53,633 bases of DNA from positions 1 through 53,633 of the forward strand of contig DIBR01000071.1 in assembly GCA_002415025.1 (NCBI GenBank), read 5' to 3'. Position numbers and translations under genes: made by a program. Shown in pieces: positions 1 through 8,878 of the stretch (its first letter is position 1; every line of letters starts with the position of its first letter). The DNA comes from Spongiibacteraceae bacterium UBA5047. Lineage in GTDB: Bacteria; Pseudomonadota; Gammaproteobacteria; Pseudomonadales; Spongiibacteraceae. The notes beneath the pieces were generated by a model. It made no database searches. It was not told the DNA's origin and saw only the letters and a list, made by a program, of their open reading frames with translations.

Positions 1-255
1 GCTTCGCGCGCCGCCGTCGATGCCGGCTTTGTTCCCAACGACATGCAGGTAGGCCAAACAGGTAAAATCGTTGCGCCTGATCTGTACATTGCCGTTGGCA
101 TCTCCGGTGCTATTCAGCACTTGGCAGGCATGAAAGACAGCAAGGTCATTGTGGCTATCAACAAGGACGAAGACGCACCGATATTTCAGGTAGCGGATTA
201 CGGCCTGGTAGCAGACCTGTTTGACGCCGTACCTGAGCTGGATGCAGCGCTGTAA
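1..255 (+). CDS. etfA: Electron transfer flavoprotein alpha subunit, C-terminal part
   Basis: Only the last 84 codons are in the window; the frame is open from base 1 and ends at TAA 253-255. The segment GQTGKIVAPDLYIAVGISG followed by AIQHLAGM is the FAD-binding signature of the ETF alpha C-terminal domain, and the tail with INKDEDAPIFQVADYGLVAD is equally typical of the family. ETF is a soluble FAD heterodimer that collects electrons from acyl-CoA and other dehydrogenases and passes them to ETF:quinone oxidoreductase. The beta subunit gene would be expected just upstream, outside the window. A strong intrinsic terminator follows 18 bases after the stop, so this is the last gene of its operon. 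The 5' end is cut by the window edge, not by a mutation. Confidence 0.95.
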   Translation, partial: ASRAAVDAGFVPNDMQVGQTGKIVAPDLYIAVGISGAIQHLAGMKDSKVIVAINKDEDAPIFQVADYGLVADLFDAVPELDAAL

Positions 256-273
256 AAACGCGTCTTGCTTCAC

Positions 274-303
274 AAAAAACCCGGCTATAGGCCGGGTTTT
301 TTT
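274..303 (+). terminator. Intrinsic terminator after etfA
   Basis: A perfect stem (ACCCGGC at 279-285 with GCCGGGT at 291-297) is flanked by an A-run on the left and seven Ts on the right, with a 5-base loop TATAG. It sits directly downstream of the etfA stop and before the YceI-like gene, so it should end the etf transcript. Confidence 0.93.
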
Positions 304-361
304 ATGCTAGGCTTTTGATAGTCTGACACCTCACCACGACAGCAATAAAATGGAGAATCAC

Positions 362-985
362 ATGAAGAGGCTTTTGTTACCGCTGCTAATAGCCAGCCAA
401 ATGAGTTTCGCTGATCTTGTGCTTGATAATAGTGTTTCACAGCTCAATTTCGGGAGCATAAAGAACAGCAGCGTTGCTGAATTGCATCGTTTTGGGACCC
501 TAAGCGGAAATGTGGATAAAAGCGGCAAGGCCCTGATAGAAATTGACCTGGGTAGCGTCGATACCCGGATTGATATTCGCGACCAGCGCATGAAGGAACA
601 TTTGTTTAATGTGGGGCAGTTCCCTAAGGCGGTTTTTTCAAGTGAAATCGACGTTGAAAACATCGAGAAAATGGCCGTGGGCGAAGTCCAGCAACGACGG
701 CTAAAGGGTAAGCTGGATCTTCACGGGAATGAAGCGCCAATGGAGGTGTTGGTGCGAATTGTGAAAACCACTGGTGGTGCCTTTACCGTCTACACGGTAG
801 AGCCTGTGTTCCTTTCTGCAAAAGACTTTGACCTTGGGCCGGGTATCGATAAGCTACTGGAGCTGGCCGGATTGAAATCAATCACCCGGGCCATTCCGGT
901 AACGTTCTCGGTAGTTTTCCGTGAGGGTGATGCCGCCGACGAACCCGAAGAAGATTCGCCCCTGAAAAAATTCCTGCCGTTCTAA
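362..985 (+). CDS. YceI-family exported protein
   Basis: A 207-residue protein with an N-terminal signal peptide (MKRLLLPLLIASQMSFA, likely cleaved near residue 17). The mature part follows the YceI pattern: a beta-rich lipocalin-like barrel with the motif SVDTRIDIRDQRMKEHLFN and a following FPKAVFSS strand. YceI proteins bind long isoprenoid or amide lipids in the periplasm; the ligand here is unknown. I chose ATG 362 because GGAG at 353-356 sits six bases upstream. An in-frame ATG at 350 would swallow that ribosome site and put MENH ahead of the signal peptide. The C-terminus is acidic (DAADEPEEDS), which is an uncommon tail. It is monocistronic as far as can be seen: terminator upstream, and a convergent antiporter gene 8 bases downstream. 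Confidence 0.85.
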   Translation: MKRLLLPLLIASQMSFADLVLDNSVSQLNFGSIKNSSVAELHRFGTLSGNVDKSGKALIEIDLGSVDTRIDIRDQRMKEHLFNVGQFPKAVFSSEIDVENIEKMAVGEVQQRRLKGKLDLHGNEAPMEVLVRIVKTTGGAFTVYTVEPVFLSAKDFDLGPGIDKLLELAGLKSITRAIPVTFSVVFREGDAADEPEEDSPLKKFLPF

Positions 986-993
986 GCCCCCGC

Positions 994-2163
994 CTAGTCC
1001 CGACGCAGTTTGTCCGAAATGGCAATCGGCGTCGGGTAGTTCAGAATCACGATATACGATGACACCACAAAGGTGATGATGGTGGTCGCCTGAATGAGGT
1101 GCGAGGCCTCGCGACCGATGATCGCGGCGCCGGCCGCCATGTAGGCAATCAACAGCGAAAATTCACTGACTTGCCCCAGCCTGAATCCGACATCCCAGGC
1201 GAGGGAGTTGCGTTCACTTAGCCCGTGGAGCAAATAGCGGAACACAACCGGCTTGAGGCAAAGCATGATTGTTGCGAGCAACCAGGCCGCAAGCAATACT
1301 TCTGAAAGCAATGACAGATCGAAGCGCGCACCCAGTGAGAAGAAAAACAGAATCAGAAAGAAATCTCGCAAGGGCTTAAGGTTAACGGCAATATATTGCG
1401 ATATAGGGCTGGTAGCCAAGCTGATACCCGCCAGAAATGCGCCAATCTCTGCGGATAAGCCGATCGCATGCCCGGCTTCGGCAAGCCCCAGACACCAGCC
1501 CAGTGCTACCAGAAATATGTATTCGTGAAAGCGGTCAAACCGTCGCAGCAAGGGCAAAACAATCCAGCGTACAGCAGCAAAAGCAAATCCGACCAGAGCA
1601 GGTAGGGCCAGCAGGGTAAGCCCGAACCGGGCCGGGTTAAACTCACCAACGCTGAGCGCCATCAACAGTAATAGAACGAATATGGCGATCAAGTCTTGCA
1701 GTAGCAGCAAGCCTATCATTAGCTCGCCGCTGTGTTTGTGGTGTAACACCGTGGTGGGGAGTAGTTTGATGCCAATAATGGTGCTGGAAAACATCATTGC
1801 AGCCCCGATTACCAGGCATTCCTGAGTCGTAAAGCCGAACGCATAAGCTACGCCAAAACCGGTTGCGGCAAATACCAGTGAGCTTAGCAGTGCGACAACC
1901 GTTGATTTCTGGATCGTATCGATGAGGGCTTTGGGTTGCATGTCCAGGCCCAGCAGGAAGAGCAAAAACAGAATGCCAATGTCGGCGATATCCGCGAGCA
2001 GATTAAGGTCGGTGACCCACTCGAAACCGTAGGGCCCTATCAGTGCACCGAGCACGATATAGGCGATGATGAGCGGCTGTCGCGTGTACAGCGCCAGTGA
2101 AGCGACCACGGCAGCACCCGTAAAGATCAGAAAAAACGACGTGGTTATACTGCTCACCGGCAT
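994..2163 (-). CDS. CPA2-family cation:proton antiporter
   Basis: A 389-residue, almost entirely hydrophobic protein with roughly 11-12 predicted membrane segments, beginning with TSFFLIFTGAAVVASLALY. The segments ILFFFSLGARFD and GQVSEFSLLIAYMAAG resemble the conserved core of Na+/H+ exchangers and KefB/KefC-type proteins. It stops shortly after the last membrane helix, so the cytoplasmic TrkA-N nucleotide-binding domain of full KefB/KefC proteins is missing; this is the short CPA2 form. It probably exchanges Na+ or K+ for protons across the inner membrane, but the ion cannot be told from sequence. It converges with the YceI-like gene (8-base gap) and is not obviously in an operon. Confidence 0.85.
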   Translation of the reverse strand: MPVSSITTSFFLIFTGAAVVASLALYTRQPLIIAYIVLGALIGPYGFEWVTDLNLLADIADIGILFLLFLLGLDMQPKALIDTIQKSTVVALLSSLVFAATGFGVAYAFGFTTQECLVIGAAMMFSSTIIGIKLLPTTVLHHKHSGELMIGLLLLQDLIAIFVLLLLMALSVGEFNPARFGLTLLALPALVGFAFAAVRWIVLPLLRRFDRFHEYIFLVALGWCLGLAEAGHAIGLSAEIGAFLAGISLATSPISQYIAVNLKPLRDFFLILFFFSLGARFDLSLLSEVLLAAWLLATIMLCLKPVVFRYLLHGLSERNSLAWDVGFRLGQVSEFSLLIAYMAAGAAIIGREASHLIQATTIITFVVSSYIVILNYPTPIAISDKLRRD

Positions 2164-2293
2164 TCACTCAATTTAACAAGGCATTTTTGATGATACGTGA
2201 AAGCGGGCGCTTTCGCAGCTTGTGCTGCGGGCGGGAGATGGCTGAGAAAGTTGAGTCATGCGTGGGCACAGACATGCCATGCCGCACATGATG

Positions 2294-2333
2294 CGCGTAT
2301 TCCGCCCCGGCTGTGAGTAGGCCGGAATACGCG
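2294..2333. repeat. Long inverted repeat downstream of the cysI-DUF934 pair
   Basis: A perfect 11-base inverted repeat (CGCGTATTCCG at 2294-2304, CGGAATACGCG at 2323-2333) encloses an 18-base loop. It lies 6 bases past the stop of the DUF934 gene on the minus strand. There is no T-run, so it is not a canonical intrinsic terminator; it may protect the 3' end or act with Rho. Confidence 0.55.
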
Positions 2334-2338
2334 ATCTG

Positions 2339-2833
2339 TTAGTTTGCGCGTACGCGAAAGATCGGCACGGGGTTGTCGACAGACACCTGATAGTGCACGG
2401 AAAAGTCTTTCAGGCTGGCAAGCGCTGCCGTCAAGTCCGAGTTTTGCAGGGCAAAGCTGTTAAACCCGCAGCGGCTCAAGTAGGCAAGCTGATCGCGCAT
2501 AAACTCTCCGACTGCGCGAAGCTCGCCGGTGAAGCCGTGTTGTTCGCGCAGCTCGCGCCCGTAGGTGAAACCGCGGCCATCGGCAAAGCCGGGAAAGTCC
2601 ACGGCAATCAAGGGCAGCTTGCCAATGTCGTCGCCGAGTAGCCTGGGTGACTGGTCACTTGCCAGCCAAACGGCAATATCGTTGCGCGCCGACAGTGTAT
2701 CGCGCTCAGCCTGCCAGCGAGCCAGCGGCACAATGCAGGGACCGGCAGGCAGTTCTGCCGTCTCTTCGCGTACAAGGTGCCATTCGTCACTGACAACGGC
2801 GCCGTCTTTAATAATCTTGGTTTGATCAGGCAT
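2339..2833 (-). CDS. DUF934 protein, partner of sulfite reductase
   Basis: A 164-residue soluble protein matching the DUF934 family, which is regularly encoded directly after cysI-type siroheme reductases in Pseudomonas and relatives. The recognisable core is DFPGFADGRGFTYGRELREQ, then GFTGELRAVGEFMRDQL and YLSRCGFNSFAL. Its biochemical role is not established; an accessory role in sulfite reduction is the usual inference. I placed the start at ATG 2833, which overlaps the last 8 bases of the upstream reductase gene; a longer version starting at 2857 would sit deeper in that gene and lacks family support. The overlap implies translational coupling. A long inverted repeat follows the stop. Confidence 0.85.
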   Translation of the reverse strand: MPDQTKIIKDGAVVSDEWHLVREETAELPAGPCIVPLARWQAERDTLSARNDIAVWLASDQSPRLLGDDIGKLPLIAVDFPGFADGRGFTYGRELREQHGFTGELRAVGEFMRDQLAYLSRCGFNSFALQNSDLTAALASLKDFSVHYQVSVDNPVPIFRVRAN

Positions 2834-4481
2834 AGACGCGCTCCTTGAAGGGCTCAATTCCTACCCGGCGATAAGTGTCCAGGAAGCGCTCTTCCTCGGT
2901 GCGGTGGTCGACGTAAGTCTCCAGTATTTTGCTGACAACGTCAGGAATATCGTCCTGGGCAAAAGAAGGGCCGAGTATTTTTCCGATAGCTGCATCGTTG
3001 CTTTGGCTGCCACCGAGCGAAACCTGATAGAACTCCTGACCTTTCTTGTCGACACCCAGAATGCCGATATGGCCAATATGGTGATGTCCACAGGCATTCA
3101 TACAGCCGGAAATATTCAGTTCAATTTCGCCAAGATCGTAGAGGTAGTCGATATCGTCGAAGCGGCGCTGAATGGCTTCGGCAACCGGTATCGACTTGGC
3201 GTTAGCCAGTGAGCAGAAGTCACCACCGGGGCAGCAGATGATGTCGTTAAGGGTGCCAATCACGGCTGATGCCATGCGGTGTGTTTGGAGCTCTTGCCAC
3301 AAGGCATACAGATCGGCCTTGCGAACATCCGGCAGTACCAGATTTTGTTGGTGAGTGCTGCGCAGCTCCCCGAAGCCGTATCGCTCACAGAGGTCGGCCA
3401 CGGCTTCCATTTGCTCTGCCGTAATATCACCGGGCGCCACGCCGGTTTCTTTCAGTGAAAGGTTGACGGCGGCATAACCGGGCTGTTTGTGCGCTACGAC
3501 GTTGTGTTTGATCCAGGCTGCAAAGGAGGGGTCTGACAGGCATTTGTCGTCCAGCGCAGATTGCGCAGTCGCCGCATCCTGTGCCTCATAGGCAGGCGGT
3601 TGGAAGAAGCTGAAAGCGTGGTCGATGGCGTCCTGGGTCAGGGTCATGGGGCCATCTTTGATGGCCTGCCACTCTTCCTCAACCTTTTGCTTGAACGCTT
3701 CAGCACCCATCGCCTTAACCAGAATCTTTATACGTGCCTTGAACTTGTTGTCGCGGCGACCGAGTTGGTTGTAGACACGCAAAATAGCGTCAAGGTACGA
3801 CATCACGTGCTCTTTGGGCAGGCAGTCGTGGATCAGTGCGCCAATAACGGGGGTGCGGCCAAGCCCGCCACCGACAAACACCTTAAAGGCCGTTTCGCCG
3901 GCGGCGGTTTTGATGATTTCGAGGCCAATGTCGTGAAAGGCGACAGCGGCCCGGTCGCGTTCAGAGCCGCAAATAGCGATCTTGAATTTGCGCGGTAAAA
4001 AGGCAAACTCGGGATGGAATGTGGCCCACTGGCGCAAGATTTCGCACCAGGGTCTGGCATCTTCTATCTCGTCCTGGGCGACGCCCGAAAACTGGTCGGC
4101 TGTGAAGTTGCGAATGCAATTCCCGCTGGTCTGGTTGGCGTGCATCTCAACCGTGGCGAGATCGGCCAGAATATCGGGTACTTCTTCGAGCTTGGGCCAG
4201 TTCAGCTGGACGTTCTGACGCGTGCTGATATGTGCATAGCCCTTGTCGTATTTGCGGCTGACTTCGGCAAGTTTGCGCATTTGCGCGGCATTCAGGGTGC
4301 CGTAGGGTACGCAGATACGCAGCATCGGCGCGAGGCGCTGAATATACAGGCCATTTTGTAATCGCAATGGCAGAAACTGGGCGTCGCTTATTTCCCCCGC
4401 CAGATAGCGCTGGGTCTGATCCCGAAACTGGGCAACCCGCTCGTTGATCATCTGCTGGTCGTACTGGTCGTATCTGTACAT
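2826..4481 (-). CDS. cysI: Siroheme nitrite/sulfite reductase, hemoprotein
   Basis: A 551-residue assimilatory reductase that carries out six-electron reduction of sulfite to sulfide (or nitrite to ammonia) in the cytoplasm. Two ferredoxin-like halves are visible, the first with LRLQNGLYIQRLAPMLR. The coupled siroheme/[4Fe-4S] ligands are C417-x5-C423 (CCPGGDFC) and C460-x3-C464 (SGCMNACGHHH). The close pairing with a DUF934 gene matches the Pseudomonas cysI locus and favours sulfite as substrate. ATG 4481 was chosen because the family begins MYxYDxYD and a GGGA ribosome site precedes it; an upstream in-frame ATG at 4526 adds 15 atypical residues. A separate flavoprotein reductase subunit is not in the window, so the electron donor may be ferredoxin or an unlinked CysJ. 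Confidence 0.9.
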   Translation of the reverse strand: MYRYDQYDQQMINERVAQFRDQTQRYLAGEISDAQFLPLRLQNGLYIQRLAPMLRICVPYGTLNAAQMRKLAEVSRKYDKGYAHISTRQNVQLNWPKLEEVPDILADLATVEMHANQTSGNCIRNFTADQFSGVAQDEIEDARPWCEILRQWATFHPEFAFLPRKFKIAICGSERDRAAVAFHDIGLEIIKTAAGETAFKVFVGGGLGRTPVIGALIHDCLPKEHVMSYLDAILRVYNQLGRRDNKFKARIKILVKAMGAEAFKQKVEEEWQAIKDGPMTLTQDAIDHAFSFFQPPAYEAQDAATAQSALDDKCLSDPSFAAWIKHNVVAHKQPGYAAVNLSLKETGVAPGDITAEQMEAVADLCERYGFGELRSTHQQNLVLPDVRKADLYALWQELQTHRMASAVIGTLNDIICCPGGDFCSLANAKSIPVAEAIQRRFDDIDYLYDLGEIELNISGCMNACGHHHIGHIGILGVDKKGQEFYQVSLGGSQSNDAAIGKILGPSFAQDDIPDVVSKILETYVDHRTEEERFLDTYRRVGIEPFKERVYA

Positions 4482-4683
4482 CGTGGTCCCGAATTCACTC
4501 TGGAGCTGTTGCTGGAAGGCGCGCAATTCTACACTAAAAGTGGTGTTCAGCGCGACTGTAGCAGCGCCTAACTGCTTGAATTGACGCCAAACGTGGCCGC
4601 CATGGTAATGATTCGGCGGCGGGTTGGGAAAGATCGCTTCGTCATAAGCTAATAGCGCAGGGCTTTAGAACGCCGCCGCTGGC

Positions 4684-4713
4684 TTGGTATAGCCCTCTGG
4701 ATTCGGCTACAAT
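4684..4713 (+). promoter_or_regulatory. Candidate sigma-70 promoter for the 36-residue membrane protein
   Basis: TTGGTA (4684-4689) and TACAAT (4708-4713) are separated by 18 bases in the otherwise empty stretch upstream of the small gene at 4769. The expected transcript would have a leader of about 50 bases. Found by eye only. Confidence 0.5.
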
Positions 4714-4768
4714 GCCGACCCTGAATTCTTGGCCCTTTTTTGTTTTCTATCTACGTGAGGAATAACCC

Positions 4769-4879
4769 ATGTCTCAAGAAACCCGTCAAGACGGTGTTGC
4801 CGACGCTTGTGCAACCATAGCGATCATTGTGTTGGTCGTGGGGACGGTTACGTTCTGGCTACACAGCATGCCCGGCTGA
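4769..4879 (+). CDS. Small single-pass membrane protein, 36 residues
   Basis: A short gene encoding MSQETRQDGVADACATIA and then IIVLVVGTVTFWLHSMPG: a polar head of about 12 residues, one hydrophobic helix, and a short tail. Support for a real gene is contextual: a ribosome site GTGAGG at 4755-4760, eight bases before the ATG; a promoter-like pair upstream; and an intrinsic terminator 19 bases after the stop. Together these make a complete stand-alone transcription unit inserted between cysI and metH, which both run the other way. No function is recognised. Its placement between two sulfur/methionine genes may be chance. It could also be a regulatory leader peptide, but no gene follows on its strand before the terminator. 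Confidence 0.75.
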   Translation: MSQETRQDGVADACATIAIIVLVVGTVTFWLHSMPG

Positions 4880-4897
4880 TCATCGCGGGAATTGCAC

Positions 4898-4927
4898 AAA
4901 AAAGGGCCTCATTTGAGGCCCTTTTTT
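4898..4927. terminator. Bidirectional intrinsic terminator
   Basis: An A-run, stem GGGCCTC (4904-4910), loop ATTT, stem GAGGCCC and a T-run ending at 4927. It has A/T tracts on both sides, so it can stop the small plus-strand gene from the left and metH, which ends at 4984, from the right. Confidence 0.93.
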
Positions 4928-4983
4928 GTCAGCTTTGCTTACCCCCATGTCAAACCTGAGGTCGCTCAGCAAATGCCATACCC

Positions 4984-7900
4984 TCAGGGATCGTAGTCCA
5001 ATACCGGCGATAACCAGCGTTCCATTTCCTGAAGTGACTTCCCTTTGCGTTCGGCAATACTCTCGACCTGATCTTTAGCGATTTTACCTACCGCAAAATA
5101 GCGCGATTCCGGGTGCGAATAGTAAAAGCCGCTCACCGAAGCGGCCGGCGTCATCGCAAAGTGCTCGGTTAGCGCCACCCCGGTTTCTGCTTCAGCATCG
5201 AGGAGTTTAAACAGCGTTGGTTTTTCGGTGTGATCCGGGCAGGCCGGGTAGCCCGGTGCCGGACGTATACCACGGTACTTTTCCTTGATCAGCTCCTCAT
5301 TACTCAGAGTTTCGCCTTCAGCATAAGCCCAGTAGTCGGTGCGCACCTTGAGATGCATATGCTCGGCAAATGATTCGGCGAGGCGGTCAGCCAGTGCCTT
5401 GACCATAATTGAGCTGTAGTCGTCATTGGCTGCCTGATAGTCGGCAGAGATTTTTTCTGCGCCGATGCCCGCGGTGACCACAAAGCCACCGACGTAATCC
5501 TGTTTGCCGCTATTCGCGGGGGCGACATAATCAGCCAGGCTCATATGTGGTTTATCGTCAGGCTTTTCATTCTGCTGGCGAAGATGGTGGAGCGTAGAGA
5601 TTTGCTCGCCATTATCGTTGAATACTGCAATATCGTCGCCTTCGCTGCTGGCAGGCCAAAAGCCGATGACGGCCTCAGCGCGAAGCAGTTTTTCGGCGAT
5701 AATTTTGTCGAGCATCTTCTGGGCATCGTCAAACAGGTTGCGGGCGGCTTCGCCGACTTTTTCGTCGTCGAGTATTTTGGGGTATTTGCCCGCCAGCCCC
5801 CAGGTGATAAAAAACGGCGTCCAGTCGATGGTCTCTCTCAGCGTTTCCAGCGGGTAGTCGTGGAAGGTTCGCGTGCCTGTAAAAGTCGGTTTGGGCGGCG
5901 TGTAGCTGCTCCAGTCGGTTTTATAGCCGTTTTGTAATACCTGTTCATAGGGAAGGCGGCGCCCCCGATTTTCCTGACCCGCACGGCGCTCACGAATACG
6001 GGCATATTCGTCGCGCTTGGTTTCAACAAACGCAATTTTCTGGGTTTCGCTGATAAGCTGCGTTGCCACGCCGACACTGCGCGACGCGTCGGGCACATAG
6101 ATCGTCGCATCGTTTTTGAATTTTGGCTCAATTTTGACCGCGGTGTGTGCTTTCGATGTTGTTGCGCCACCAATCATCAATGGCACTTGAAAATCCAGTC
6201 GCTGCATCTCGGCCGCGACATGCACCATCTCGTCGAGCGACGGCGTAATCAGGCCGCTGAGCCCGATGATATCAACCTGCTCGCGTTTCGCAGTTTCCAG
6301 TATTTTGTCGCAGGGCACCATTACGCCGAGGTCAATGACTTCGAAGTTGTTACACTGGAGAACCACCCCGACAATGTTTTTGCCAATGTCGTGCACATCG
6401 CCTTTTACCGTGGCCATCAATATCTTGCCGTTGGGCCGCGCGCCTTCTTCTTTTAGCGCCTCGATAAATGGCTGCAGATAGGCAACCGCCTGTTTCATTA
6501 CGCGCGCGGATTTCACCACCTGCGGCAGGAACATCTTGCCTTCGCCAAAGAGGTCGCCCACCACATTCATGCCGTCCATCAGTGGGCCTTCAATCACCTC
6601 AATAGGCTTGTCGGCTTCAAGTCTGGCCGCTTCGGCGTCTTCTTCGATATAGGTGGAAATGCCCTTTACCAAGGCGTGCTCTATACGTTTGTTCACGGGT
6701 AGTTCGCGCCAGCTCAGGTCTTCCTGCCGCGTAGCGGTGCTGCCGTCGCCCCGATATTTTTCAGCAATCTCGAGCATGCGCTCGGTGCCGTCTTCGCGGC
6801 GGTTGAGAATGATGTCTTCAACATGCTCGCGCAGTTCTTCGGGCAGGTCGTCGTAGACCGCCAGTTGGGCGGCGTTGACGATGCCCATATCCATGCCAGC
6901 CTTGATGGCGTGGTACAGAAATACCGAATGAATGGCTTCGCGCACCGGGTTGTTGCCGCGGAAGGAAAATGAAACGTTGGATACGCCACCGGAGATCAGT
7001 GCGTGGGGCAGCTCGGCTTTGATGTATTTGACGGCCTCGATGAAGTCCACGGCATAGTTATTGTGTTCTTCAATGCCGGTGGCAACGGCGAATATGTTGG
7101 GGTCAAATATGATGTCTTGGGGAGGGAAGCCGACCTTGTTCACCAGAACATCGTAAGACTTTTTGCAGATATCCTTGCGACGCTGGATATTATCGGCCTG
7201 ACCGTCTTCGTCAAAAGCCATGACGACGACAGCTGCGCCAAAGCGCAGGCAAACTTTCGCTTTGTCGATAAATTCCGCTTCACCTTCCTTCAGTGAAATG
7301 GAGTTCACGATAGGCTTGCCTTGAATGCATTTCAGGCCGGCGACGATTACCTCCCATTTGGAGGAGTCGACCATAATGGGAACTTTTGAAATCTCGGGCT
7401 CGGAAGCGACCAGGTTAAGGAATTTAACCATGGCGGCTTCTGCATCCAGCATGCCTTCATCCATGTTGATGTCGATGACCTGAGCACCGTTCTCTACTTG
7501 CTCGCGCGCTACCGCCAGAGCTGTGTCGTAGTCACCTTCGAGTATCAGTCGTTTGAACTTCGCAGAACCGGTAATGTTGCAGCGCTCACCAACGTTAACA
7601 AACAGGGAGTCTGGAGTGATGGTGAAGGGCTCCAGTCCACTGAGGCGCGTGGCAACGGGTTTGTCAGGAATCGAGCGGGGCGCGACATCTGCAAGAGATT
7701 GCGTGATTTTCTCGATATGCGCCGGGGTTGTGCCACAGCATCCGCCCACCAGATTGAGGTAGCCGCGCTCACCCAGTTCGCGTAGTTCGCGGCCCATATC
7801 GTCTGGCGTTTCATCGTACTCACCAAACTCATTGGGCAGACCGGCATTAAAATGGCCACTGACATAGCAGTCGGCGGTGTCGGCCAGTTCTTCGAAAAAG

Positions 7901-8676
7901 GGCCGAATTTCGGAAATGCGGCGGCCGCAATTGGTGCCCACAATAAGTGGTTTGGCGTGGGCGATGGCATTCCAGAAGGCCGTTGGTGTCTGGCCGGAGA
8001 GGGTGCGGCCGCTAACATCGGGGAAGGTAACCGAAATCATGATCGGCAGTTCAACGCCGCTGTCGTCGAAATATTGCAGCAATGCATAGACGGCGGCTTT
8101 CGCATTCAGGCTGTCGAAAATAGTTTCGATTAACAGCAAATCAACGCCACTTTCAGCAAGTGCCTTGGTGGCATCGTAGTAATCTTCAACCAGCTCGTCG
8201 AAATGGATGTTGCGTGCAGCCGGGTCGTTGACATCGGGGGAAATTGATGCGGTTTTCGGCGTTGGCCCCAGTATGCCGGCAACAAATCGCGGTTTATCAG
8301 GCGTTGCAGCGGTTTGTGCGTCGGCGACTTCGCGCGCGATTTTGGCGCCGGCGCGATTCAGATCGTCGGCTACAAACTGCATTTCGTAGTCGCCCTGGGC
8401 GATGCGGGTCGAGTTAAAGGTATTCGTCCCGATGATGTCTGCACCGGAATCAAGATAAGCCTGGTGAATATCTCGGATAACGTCGGGGCGGGTAATCGAC
8501 AGCAAGTCATTGTTACCCTTGATGTCCAGATGATAATCAGCAAATCGCTCGCCGCGATAATCGGCTTCCTCAAGCTTGTAGCTCTGAATCATGCTGCCCA
8601 TGGCGCCATCGATAATCAGAATTCGATCTTTGAGGGCGTTTTTGAGCGTCTGAATACGCTGTGCTTGTTCGGCCAT
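4984..8676 (-). CDS. metH: Cobalamin-dependent methionine synthase
   Basis: A 1230-residue protein, full family length, that transfers the methyl group of 5-methyltetrahydrofolate to homocysteine through cobalamin in the cytoplasm. Domains in order: homocysteine-binding barrel (about 15-330) with zinc ligands C250 and C313/C314 (GGCCGTTP); folate-binding barrel (about 355-620); helical cap (about 650-745) and B12 domain with the DVHDIG motif, His762 being the lower axial cobalt ligand; C-terminal AdoMet-dependent reactivation domain (about 900-1230). The residues following the first zinc cysteine read NCGRRISEIRP where the family usually has NCALG; the cysteine itself is kept. It is transcribed divergently from nfuA, with an imperfect inverted repeat in the shared leader. 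I see no cobalamin riboswitch. Confidence 0.97.
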   Translation of the reverse strand: MAEQAQRIQTLKNALKDRILIIDGAMGSMIQSYKLEEADYRGERFADYHLDIKGNNDLLSITRPDVIRDIHQAYLDSGADIIGTNTFNSTRIAQGDYEMQFVADDLNRAGAKIAREVADAQTAATPDKPRFVAGILGPTPKTASISPDVNDPAARNIHFDELVEDYYDATKALAESGVDLLLIETIFDSLNAKAAVYALLQYFDDSGVELPIMISVTFPDVSGRTLSGQTPTAFWNAIAHAKPLIVGTNCGRRISEIRPFFEELADTADCYVSGHFNAGLPNEFGEYDETPDDMGRELRELGERGYLNLVGGCCGTTPAHIEKITQSLADVAPRSIPDKPVATRLSGLEPFTITPDSLFVNVGERCNITGSAKFKRLILEGDYDTALAVAREQVENGAQVIDINMDEGMLDAEAAMVKFLNLVASEPEISKVPIMVDSSKWEVIVAGLKCIQGKPIVNSISLKEGEAEFIDKAKVCLRFGAAVVVMAFDEDGQADNIQRRKDICKKSYDVLVNKVGFPPQDIIFDPNIFAVATGIEEHNNYAVDFIEAVKYIKAELPHALISGGVSNVSFSFRGNNPVREAIHSVFLYHAIKAGMDMGIVNAAQLAVYDDLPEELREHVEDIILNRREDGTERMLEIAEKYRGDGSTATRQEDLSWRELPVNKRIEHALVKGISTYIEEDAEAARLEADKPIEVIEGPLMDGMNVVGDLFGEGKMFLPQVVKSARVMKQAVAYLQPFIEALKEEGARPNGKILMATVKGDVHDIGKNIVGVVLQCNNFEVIDLGVMVPCDKILETAKREQVDIIGLSGLITPSLDEMVHVAAEMQRLDFQVPLMIGGATTSKAHTAVKIEPKFKNDATIYVPDASRSVGVATQLISETQKIAFVETKRDEYARIRERRAGQENRGRRLPYEQVLQNGYKTDWSSYTPPKPTFTGTRTFHDYPLETLRETIDWTPFFITWGLAGKYPKILDDEKVGEAARNLFDDAQKMLDKIIAEKLLRAEAVIGFWPASSEGDDIAVFNDNGEQISTLHHLRQQNEKPDDKPHMSLADYVAPANSGKQDYVGGFVVTAGIGAEKISADYQAANDDYSSIMVKALADRLAESFAEHMHLKVRTDYWAYAEGETLSNEELIKEKYRGIRPAPGYPACPDHTEKPTLFKLLDAEAETGVALTEHFAMTPAASVSGFYYSHPESRYFAVGKIAKDQVESIAERKGKSLQEMERWLSPVLDYDP

Positions 8677-8721
8677 TGTGCTGCTAAATCCTTAGTATCT
8701 TTGGGGGAATAAACCGGATTT

Positions 8722-8759
8722 GCCCATTTCGGTGGTCTTTACTTACGTCGAAAATGGGC
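8722..8759. repeat. Inverted repeat between metH and nfuA
   Basis: GCCCATTTCG (8722-8731) and CGAAAATGGGC (8749-8759) form a near-perfect inverted repeat with one bulged base and a 17-base loop. It is 45-83 bases upstream of the metH start and about 120 bases upstream of nfuA. It could be a leader hairpin of metH or an operator for either gene; no known riboswitch fold is recognised. Confidence 0.5.
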
Positions 8760-8878
8760 TTCGTGGTAAACTGTGGAATTCTAACAGACTCTTCCACTGA
8801 ATTCTCACTTCGTGCACAGCCGTGGTGCTTGAATGGGGAGTCTGGCTAAATCATGCACATACAGGCAAAGAGGTATTT

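Noticed and set aside
8677..8878. Cobalamin or SAM riboswitch ahead of metH
   Set aside because: The leader is short and lacks the conserved B12-box or SAM-core sequences; only a simple inverted repeat is seen.
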